A stretch of DNA of 64,000 nt. Source: Myxocyprinus asiaticus. Taxonomy: Eukaryota > Chordata > Actinopteri > Cypriniformes > Catostomidae. The stretch spans positions 21,429,001 to 21,493,000 of the forward strand of contig NC_059347.1 of assembly GCF_019703515.2 (NCBI RefSeq), read 5' to 3'. Position 1 is the first letter of the stretch. Each line of letters opens with the position of its first letter. Below the pieces are notes generated by a model, which was given only the letters and a program-made list of their open reading frames with translations, had not been told where the DNA came from and ran no database searches. Both the position numbers and the translations under genes were made by a program. Shown piece by piece: positions 57,213 through 64,000 of the stretch.

Positions 57213-58178
57213 ATGGCGCCGAGTATGGCTGCTGCGTTGCGAGCTCCAACACAACATTGTAGTGTTTTGTTTGTTTTGTTTACAATTCTTATGTTTTTTG
57301 TCTTGGATGTTGTCTGCCTTATTGTCTACGACAGACAAACACTTTTGGATATTGGTTCTGCAATTACACACCGTAAACCGGACTTCAGATTCCTCAATGC
57401 CGACCCGCTGTTTACAAACACACCAGCAGAGCCCTTTGTCTGGGCTGCCCGGCCGCGGAAACGCAAAAGGAAAAGGGGAAACAGAGTCGCCGTTCTCATC
57501 AGAGTAAGACATCATGCAAATCGACCCCCGCTACCCAGTATTCTACTGGCAAATGTTCAGTCTCTGGACAACAAGCTCTGCGAGCTGAGAGCGTGAATCT
57601 CTTTCCAATGAGAGACGAGGGACTGCTGCATTATCCGCTTTACAGAAACTTGGATGTCTGCGGAGATTCCAGACTCAGCCATTGAACCCATGGGGTTCTC
57701 TGTGCACTGAGCGGACAGAGCGAAAGACCTCTCAAGTAAAAGCAGAGGTGGTGGTGTATGTTTTATGATCAACAAATACTGGTGTGATCAGAGGAATGTA
57801 CATTCTCTCAAGTCTTTCTGCTCTCCTGATCTGGAATTTCTCATGCTTCTGTGTCGACCATTCTGGCTACCGAGGGAATTCACAGCAATCATTATCACAG
57901 CTGTGTACATCCCGCCACAAGCCGACACAGACTGGGCACTCAAGGAACTGTACGGGATTATAAGCAAGCAGGAAACCGCGCACCATGAGGCCACGTTCAT
58001 TGTGACCGGGGACTTTAACAAAGCCAATCTCAAATCAATCGCACCAAAATACCACCAACACATTAGTTTTAACACACGAGGGGACCGGATTTTGGACCAT
58101 TGCTACTCTCCCTTCCGGGATGGCTACAAATCCCCACCATTTGGCAAATCGGACCACTCGCTTACAGGCAGAAACTGA
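57213..58178 (+). pseudogene. LINE endonuclease domain, with stops
   Basis: From 57213 a short leader with a hydrophobic stretch runs to a basic patch (RPRKRKRKRGNR) and LPSILLANVQSLDNKL, the endonuclease start (the N of the active site). TGA at 57594-57596 and further stops interrupt, but the same frame continues: FTETWMSAEIPDSAIE, SKSRGGGVCFMIN, AVYIPPQADTD, TFIVTGDFNKANLK and the final catalytic SDH (KSDHSL). A frameshift follows near 58155. The domain nicks target DNA in intact relatives. Confidence 0.85.
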
Positions 58179-58179
58179 A

Positions 58180-60105
58180 ACAGGAAGCACCCGCCCTCAG
58201 AACGATCCAGTGCTGGTCAGACCAATCAGACTCTACGCTACAAGACGGACTTGATCACGCAACATCTCCCAGTCCGCCTCTGATAACGACATCGAGCTTT
58301 ACGCTGATAGCATAACGTGTTTCATCAGAAAGTGGGTAGAGGATGTTGTTCCGACCAAAACAATACGGATCTACCTGAACTAGAAACCTTGGATTAATAG
58401 CGATGTTCGCATGGCACTTGATGTGCGGACCTCCGCTTTTAATTCCGGGAACGCAGAGGAGCATAAACAAGCCAGTTATGCCCTCCGAAAAAATCAGAAC
58501 AGCAAAATTTCAGTACAGGAGCAAGATTGAAGGGCAGTTTAACACCACTAACTCTAGAAGCATGTGGCAGGGAATTAACATCATCACGGACTTTAAAGGG
58601 AATAAAAACTCCGCTGTGAACACCGCTGCCTCTCTCCCAGATGAGCTAAATACTTTTTATGCTCGTTTCGAGGGAAATAACACTGCCCTCATGGAGAGAG
58701 CTCTCGCAGCCGAAGCTACAGAGGTTAGTTCACTCTCCGTGTCTGTAGCGGATGTAACCCGATCCTTCCGACACGTGAATATCCGCAAAGCCGCGGGTCC
58801 AGACGGCATTCCGGGCCGTGTCATCAGAGCGTGTGCGAACCAACTGGCTGGTGTTTTTATGGACATTTTCAACCTCTCCCTCTCTTTGTCTGTAGTCCCC
58901 ACATGCTTTATAACGTCCACCATTGTGCCTGTTCCAAAGCAATCCAAAATCACTTGCTTAAATGACTGGCGTCCTGTTGCTCTGACTCCCATTATCAGCA
59001 AATGCTAATCAGAGATTACATCTGCTCTGTGCTGCCTCCATCACTGGACCCATTGCAGTTTGCTTACCGCAACAACCGCTCCACTGATGATGCCGTTGCA
59101 TCTACAATACACACTGCTCTATCCCACCTGGAAAAAAAGAACACTTATGTGAGAATGTTGTTTGTAGACTACAGCTCAGCATTCAACACCATTGTGCCCT
59201 CCAAGCTTGATGAGAAACTCTGGGCTCTGGGCTTAAACAGCTCACTGTGCAGCTGGATCCTGGACTTCCTGTCAAGCAGACGCCAGGTGGTTAGATTGGG
59301 CAGCAACATCTCCTCATCACTGACCCTCAACACTGGAGCCCCGTAGGGCTGTGTTCTCAGCCCACTCCTGTATTCCCTGTACACACATGACTGTGTGGCA
59401 ACACACAGCTCCAATGTCATCATTAAGTTTGCTGATGATACGACGGTGGTAGGTCTGATCACTGACAATGATGAAACAGCCTACAGAGAGGAGGTGCACA
59501 ATCTGACACGCTGGTGTCAGGAGCACAACCTCTCCCTCAACGTCAGTAAGACAAAGGAGCTTGTGGTGGACTTCAGGAGAAAAGAAAGAGAACACAGCCC
59601 CATCACCATCAATGGAGCACCAGTGGAGAGAGTCAGCAGCTTCAAGTTCCTGGGTGTCCACATCAATGAGGAACTCACATGGTCAGTCCACACTGAGGCC
59701 GTTGTGAAGAAGGCTCATCAGCGCCTCTTCTTCCTGAGATGGCTGAGGAAGTTTGGAATGAACCGCCACATCCTCACACGGTTCTACACCAGCACTGTAG
59801 AGAGCATCCTGACTGGTTGCATCTCCGCCTGGTACGGCAGTAGCACCGCCCACAACCGTAAAGCCCTGCAAAGTGCAGTGCAAACTGCCAGACACATCAT
59901 CGGAGGTGAGCTTCCCTCCCTTCAGGATATATATTCCAGGCAGTGTGTGAAAAAAGCTCAGAGGATCATCAGAGACTCCAGCCACCCGAGCCATGGGCTG
60001 TTCTCACTGCTATCATCAGGCAGGCGGTATCGCAACATCAGGACCTGCACCAGCCGACTTCATGACAGCTTCTTCCCCCAAGCAATCAGACTTTTGAACT
60101 CTTGA
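58180..60105 (+). pseudogene. LINE reverse transcriptase, frameshifted
   Basis: The linker AYRQKLKQEAPALRTIQCW occurs at about 58165, then a shift. Frame 58403-59008 holds SLPDELNTFYARFEGNN, KAAGPDGIPGRVIRACA and [21 protein letters not shown] shift near 59000 leads to the frame 59002-60105: [30 protein letters not shown], a TAG at 59344-59346 (where GAPQG is normal), GCVLSPLLYSLYTHDC, IIKFADDTTVVG (catalytic ADD), SKTKELVVDFR and FKFLGVHINEELTWS. It ends SFFPQAIRLLNS. All major RT blocks are recognisable. Confidence 0.9.
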
Positions 60106-60561
60106 TCTCTCATGATCAAATACATCAGCACTGCAGTTTATTACTCTTATTATCTCACACCGGACTGTCATAAATTATATTCTCTCTTAACAACACACTG
60201 GCAACTTACTATCAACCGACAGCCTGAATGTCAATACAGTACAATACAACCTACTGTATATTTTATATATACTATATATACTATTCTTATTGTATAATGT
60301 GTATTTTATATTGTGTGTATTGTATACTGTACATTGTATGTTATTATTTGTATATTGTGTTATGTGTAATCATGTGTATATTAGATTTTTAATTTTGTTG
60401 TGTAAATCTGATGTTTATTGTAAATTGGTATATGTCTCATCACTGTCATGACTACTATGTTGCTCGGAACTGCACCCAAGAATTTCACACACTATTGCAC
60501 TTGTGTATATGGTTGTGTGACAATAAAAGTGATTTGATTTGATTGATTTGATCAGAGTTTA

Positions 60562-60729
60562 ATGACTAAACTCAAACTTAAAACATCATAAAACATAAGG
60601 ACACACATGCAGCGCGGCCGCGTGCATCTCTCTCTCGAACTGGCATCTCCGGCTCCCCTTTATCTCGTTCTCTCCCACTGATCAGCTGATTCACCCTCAT
60701 GGCCCGGCCATGCCCTCCTCCTCGTTACA
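60562..60729 (-). mobile_element. Gypsy 3' LTR, U3 part (family C)
   Basis: Minus start TGTAACGAGGAGGAGGGCA at 60729, then GGGCCATGAGGGTGAATCAG, CTGATCAGTGGGAG and GGGGAGCCGGAGATGCCAG. The same LTR family occurs at 38206-38382 and 63112-63276. A polypurine tract (CGGGCGGGGGGGGAG) directly precedes it. Confidence 0.85.
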
Positions 60730-61176
60730 CTCCCCCCCCGCCCGATTCAGGCTGGGATGCCACAGGACCGACCATCTCTGGAGGGGAGACGCTGCCCTTC
60801 CAGCCATTCCGTCAGCCGGTGGTCCACCCCGCCTCCCGGGAACCTGGGGGAGAGATGAGGGGAGGCGTGTAGAGAGGGAACGGGCAAGCGAGAGACACAG
60901 ATAGAGAGAGAGGAGAGAGAGAGGAAAACTTGCTCACCAGTTCCCAGACTCGCTGTCGCCCGGTACTCAACCACTCCCTGCCCTCTGGCAGACGACAGCT
61001 CGCTCCTCCCCCAGCAGACGGCAGCGAGCTCTCTGACCCCTGGCAGACGGAACTGCTCCTCCCTTTCTCGGCAGACGGCAGAGGTTCCTCCGGCACTTAG
61101 CAGCCGGCAGCGACCCCTCCATCCCCAGGCAGGACAGATGGCCACGGCTGCTCCCCTGGTGGATGGCGGTGGCATC

Positions 61177-61194
61177 CCTCCTGTATCGGCACCA
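61177..61194 (-). other. Primer-binding site
   Basis: Minus strand TGGTGCCGATACAGGAGG, one base after the LTR end. The first eight bases equal the site at 18455, suggesting related primer tRNAs. Confidence 0.8.
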
Positions 61195-61580
61195 CTGTAA
61201 TAGTATAAGGACGGACAAGGAGGAGGCGGGAACCGGCTTAACAGTCAATGTAAAGTTTAATGGTATAAATGAACTTAAAACAACATAGAACATAAAAAAT
61301 GTACATTACGTTTATTCATTTGGCAGATACTTTTATCCAAAACGACTTACAAAAGAGGAATACATTATAAACGACTCCTCTAAAATGTGCAATATGTAAT
61401 ATGTAATAATTTTTTTTGCCAATGTGTTTATGGCTTGTAATGGAACTTAAAAAATTAGCCCTTCCCAGACTTCCTAGGTTGCCTATTAAAGCCTGTAGAC
61501 TGATTTTCATGTGAAAGGAGCGGGTCACTTTTGCCGGGAAAATCCAAAGGATGTGACGTTTATGCGCGCTCCCGAGAGCC

Positions 61581-61905
61581 TTGCCCCAGTGCTTCTCTTC
61601 TGCTATTCAACAGCGACAACAAACTGCAACACTAGGTAAAGTTATCTTAGAGATGGAATCCAGCAAACGTCCGGCTCCCAGCACAACACCAACTCCTACA
61701 CAAACTCCAAGTAAGCCAAAAAAGCAAACCAAAAAAAAAAAAAACATTTATCTACTGAATCCTGTCTGGCTAAGCATGAACGTGATCGTGGTCGAGCAAA
61801 AACTAGAGTGAACATCGGCAGGGCATTTGATTCCTGGAGGGACCTTCGTTCGGTTTTGGTGATCAAAACTGACCCTGAATTGGTGTACTTCTTATTGGAC
61901 AGGTA
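61581..61905 (+). pseudogene. First exon of a dispersed TE-type gene, with a homopolymer frameshift
   Basis: Begins with a promoter-like stretch (GATGTGACGTTTATGCGC, about 61549). The reading frame MESSKRPAPSTTPTPTQTP runs to a Lys-rich part over a 14-A run (61731-61744). In another frame it continues KHERDRGRAKTRVNIGRAFD, WRDLRS and TDPELVYFLLDR, ending at GACAGGTAAGC, a good splice donor (61902-61907). The RVNIG...W.........FLLD pattern is one I associate with many multi-copy fish loci; the parent element was not identified. The A-run has shifted the frame. Confidence 0.5.
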
Positions 61906-61909
61906 AGCT

Positions 61910-62650
61910 TACATAACTGGAAAGCATGTGAAATATAGTGCCATAAGGACTGATCTGTGTAATCTTAGCTAACTTGATCTTGCCTGCACAGTAACTGTCA
62001 TAAACAATGTAAATCTGTAATTATTCAGCAAGGTAAACTACAATAACACATGAAATGAATGCTAGACAATGTTAAAGATAATGCGTAAAGACCAATTCAT
62101 TAGTGTAACGTAACTTGGTTATACAGAAAATATATACATTCTGTTATTATAAAACAATAGCGCATTGATATATCAAAATGACAGTTTTGAAGGAATCGCA
62201 TCAATACTGAATTGTGTCAGCATATTTATAATGTACAGTCAATTTTATAAACAGCTACTCTCATCATCCACCAAATTTAGCTAACAGCTATTGATAAAGC
62301 TGGCTAGCTAGCTAACGCCAACATAGGCTATCGTATAAATGCAGTCAATGTATCATGCAAAGAAAAGTGATTACTTCAAACTAAAGTCTCGCATAGTCAG
62401 ACCTATATCCACACTTTGTTTTAGTCCTGTTCCAGCACTGGAGAGTGAAATATAATATACAGTCTCAAAGTTTGTAGTAAAACAATCATAACTGTGTAAT
62501 TTTAATTATCTGTCAGGTGAATCACATTGTCTCTTTGTACGTTGCTCCCTATGGAGTGTGTGCACGGGTGCGTGCACGAGCGCGAGCACGAGCAACAGGT
62601 AGCTGGCTGCAGTTCACTTAACGGCCACAGGTGTCATTAATAACAAGGGT
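61910..62650. other. Unassigned
   Basis: No coding frame or element end recognised. It could be the intron following the exon at 61581-61905. Confidence 0.4.
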
Positions 62651-62769
62651 TTCTGAATCTACCCCAACAGTGGTAAGAAAAGTGCCGTATTACAAGTTTC
62701 ACTAGCATCAGAATAGTATTCAAGACAGATTAAAGTGCAACAATAATTTGTTTTGTTTTTTGTTTTTTT

Positions 62770-63110
62770 AGTGACTGGGTAAATGCTCACAGATGTGTTT
62801 TTTGAAGACAGATAGTGAGTCAGCTTCACGGATGGAGTTGGGAAGGTCATTCCACCAATGTGGTACAATGAAGCCGAAAGTCCAGGAAAGTGTTTTGGTG
62901 CCTCTTTGTGTTGGTACAACAAGGTGACGTTCCTTAGCCGACCGCAGGCTTCTGGTGGGAACATAGCTCTGCAGAAATTATTTTAGGTATGCTGGAGCAG
63001 ACCCAGTGACTGTTCTGAATGCCAGCATCAGAGCCTTGAATTTGATACGTGCAGCAATCGGCAGCCAGTGAAGAGAGACAAGGAGTGGTGTAACATGCGC
63101 ACTCTTTGGT
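62770..63110 (-). mobile_element. L2-type LINE C-terminal fragment
   Basis: Minus strand: HVTPLLVSLHWLPIAARIKF, KALMLAFRTVTGSAPAYLK (63110-62980), then in another frame RSAKERHLVVPTQRGTKTL (about 62945-62885) and HWWNDLPNSIREADS (about 62860-62815). These are the conserved tail blocks of L2-group RT proteins. It is 5' truncated and frameshifted, and not the same family as the LINE at 57195. Confidence 0.8.
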
Positions 63111-63111
63111 T

Positions 63112-63276
63112 CATTAAACACCAGACGTGCTACTAAAATATAAGACGAACACACATGCAGCATGGCCACTTGTGTCTCTCTCTCTCTAACTGGCATCTCC
63201 GGCTCCCCTTTTATCTCGCTTTCCAGCTGATCAGCTGATTCAGCGCCAGCTATGCACCCTCACGGCCCGGCCACAA
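63112..63276 (-). mobile_element. Gypsy LTR fragment (family C)
   Basis: On the minus strand it begins GTGGCCGGGCCGTGAGGG, missing about 18 bp of the LTR start, then GGCGCTGAATCAGCTGATCAG and GGGGAGCCGGAGATGCCAG, matching 60562-60729. It ends in the neighbouring L2 fragment. Confidence 0.7.
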
Positions 63277-63281
63277 ATATA

Positions 63282-63590
63282 TTTGGTTATTTTAACATTA
63301 GTAGACACAACAGCCAGAACTAACAATGACCAATACTTGCAGCATTTATTAATCTTGGTTCATGTTAATTTCTGCATATACTAATTAATTTAAAACATTA
63401 ACATTAAAAGTTGTACATGTCAATATTAATGAATTATAATGTAGTGAACTTACAGTGAACAATAGTATATTTATAAATTAGCATTTGTTAATATAAATGA
63501 AAATTTTGCTCATTGTTAGTTCATTATGCCAAATCCATCAACTAGGTTAACATATTGTATATAACCTTATTATAAAGTGTTGCAGTCTCT
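63282..63590. repeat. AT-rich MITE, family shared with 26313-26590
   Basis: CATTTATTAATCTTGGTTCATG, AACATTAACATTAAAAG and CTCATTGTTAGTTCATTATG match the other copy in order, and the end has TTATTATAAAGTGTTGC. Confidence 0.65.
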
Positions 63591-64000
63591 GCAATAAAGA
63601 TGCATTATTTGTGTTTGATATTAATATGTACTATATGGAAATTTTGCTGTATATACTGTGAAAAGTGTGTCATAATGCATATGGTTTTGCAGTGATTCAG
63701 AAACTGTCTGCAGTTTTGTTTAGTCTGTGCCAAAAGTGCATAGGTTCAGACATGGAAGACTTAGACACTACTCTGAATCTGAAAACACCAACATCAGCAC
63801 AGCAATGCATCTTTTCATAATGCATAGGCCTGCTTTCTACACATTTTATATACAGTATGTATGTGTTAACATGTGAAAAATAATATAAAAACAATGTTTC
63901 ATGAATAAAATAACTCTTAAACATAGGAGAGTAGGGTAACCAGAGGAAAAAAAAAACATATTTAAAAAAACAAAAAAAACCTGTTAAAGAAGTGTCATTA
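63591..64000. other. Unassigned right edge of the window
   Basis: AT-rich, with A-runs at 63943-63952 and 63964-63979. The minus frame 63924-63697 shows no domain. Confidence 0.4.

Larger units (their letters stand above)
57195..60555 (+). mobile_element. L2/CR1-type LINE, nearly full length
   Basis: Flanked by AGTTTA (57189-57194 and 60556-60561). It starts close to a CAAGATGGCGCCGAG leader, encodes endonuclease then RT, and ends with GTGACAATAAAAGTGATTTG and TGATTTGAT repeats. At about 3.36 kb it is close to the length expected for the group. It inserted into the Gypsy 3' LTR, since the LTR sequence resumes on the other side. Clade naming (L2 against CR1) is from protein pattern and tail type. 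Confidence 0.88.
57133..61299 (-). mobile_element. Short non-autonomous Gypsy element, split by a LINE
   Basis: Minus orientation. The 5' LTR 3' part is at 61299-61196 (ends TATACTATTACA), the PBS at 61194-61177, a GC-rich internal region without a recognised gene at 61176-60744, and a polypurine tract at 60743-60730. The 3' LTR starts TGTAACGAGGAGG at 60729, is interrupted after 60556 by the LINE, and finishes at 57194-57133 (ends TTATACTGTTCA). The right edge of the 5' LTR is cut at about 61300 by another dispersed repeat. The internal region of about 450 bp is too short for gag-pol. Confidence 0.8.

Noticed and set aside
60747..61293. Minus-strand frames of 94-142 residues
   Set aside because: They lie in the gene-free interior and LTR of a short Gypsy element; composition bias explains the open frames.

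Overview
The window looks like repeat-rich, gene-poor nuclear DNA from a teleost fish, most likely a cyprinid. This is inferred from the mix of elements: DIRS-1-like tyrosine-recombinase retrotransposons, Gmr1-type Gypsy fragments with a SCAN-like gag, L2/CR1- and RTE-type LINEs, Tc1 and Sleeping-Beauty-type transposons, and many copies of short inverted-repeat elements of the 'gttcacccaaaaatgaaaatt / actcaccctcatg' kind that fill cyprinid genomes. No host protein-coding exon, rRNA or canonical tRNA could be supported. Nearly everything recognisable is a transposable element, mostly broken.

Layout. 0.6-3.7 kb: decayed DIRS element, minus strand. 4.4-5.6 kb: internally deleted Tc1 element with intact ends. 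5.6-13 kb: mostly featureless, with MITE copies and one CTCF-like motif. 13.0-14.4 kb: RTE/BovB-like LINE fragment split by a clean 331-bp solo LTR. 16.1-17.9 kb: minus-strand Gypsy fragment (LTR, RNase H, RT tail, protease, SCAN-like gag). 18.2-20.0 kb: composite Gypsy insertion whose two outer ends are both LTR starts, flanked by the same 5-bp duplication. 20-28 kb: MITEs, microsatellites, a LINE/SINE-like tail. 28.5-29.6 kb: solo LTR nested inside another LTR, each with its own target duplication. 30-31.1 kb: MITE. 31.3-34.7 kb: two Tc1-type transposons sharing one TA, the second interrupted. 36.2-38.4 kb: MITE and a 177-bp palindromic LTR fragment. 38.4-42.1 kb: remnant of an LTR retroelement with an uninterrupted 465-codon envelope-like reading frame between direct repeats. 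45.3-50.6 kb and 51.4-54.0 kb: two defective DIRS elements in opposite orientation, one keeping gag and RT, the other the recombinase. 57.1-61.3 kb: short Gypsy element whose 3' LTR was split by a nearly full-length L2/CR1-type LINE. 61.6-64 kb: a TE-type first exon, an L2 fragment, an LTR fragment and a MITE.

How the parts relate. The region is a stack of insertions rather than a set of co-operating genes. Relative ages can be read from nesting: solo LTR inside RTE LINE; solo LTR inside LTR; 1.3-kb insert inside Tc1; LINE inside LTR. Several broken reading frames carry TGA where the family normally has arginine, which fits decay of CGA by CpG methylation. The most unusual items are the LTR insertions with LTR starts at both ends (18220-19986 and perhaps 38206-38382), the open envelope-like frame, and the complementary DIRS pair with readable circle-junction (ICR) architecture.
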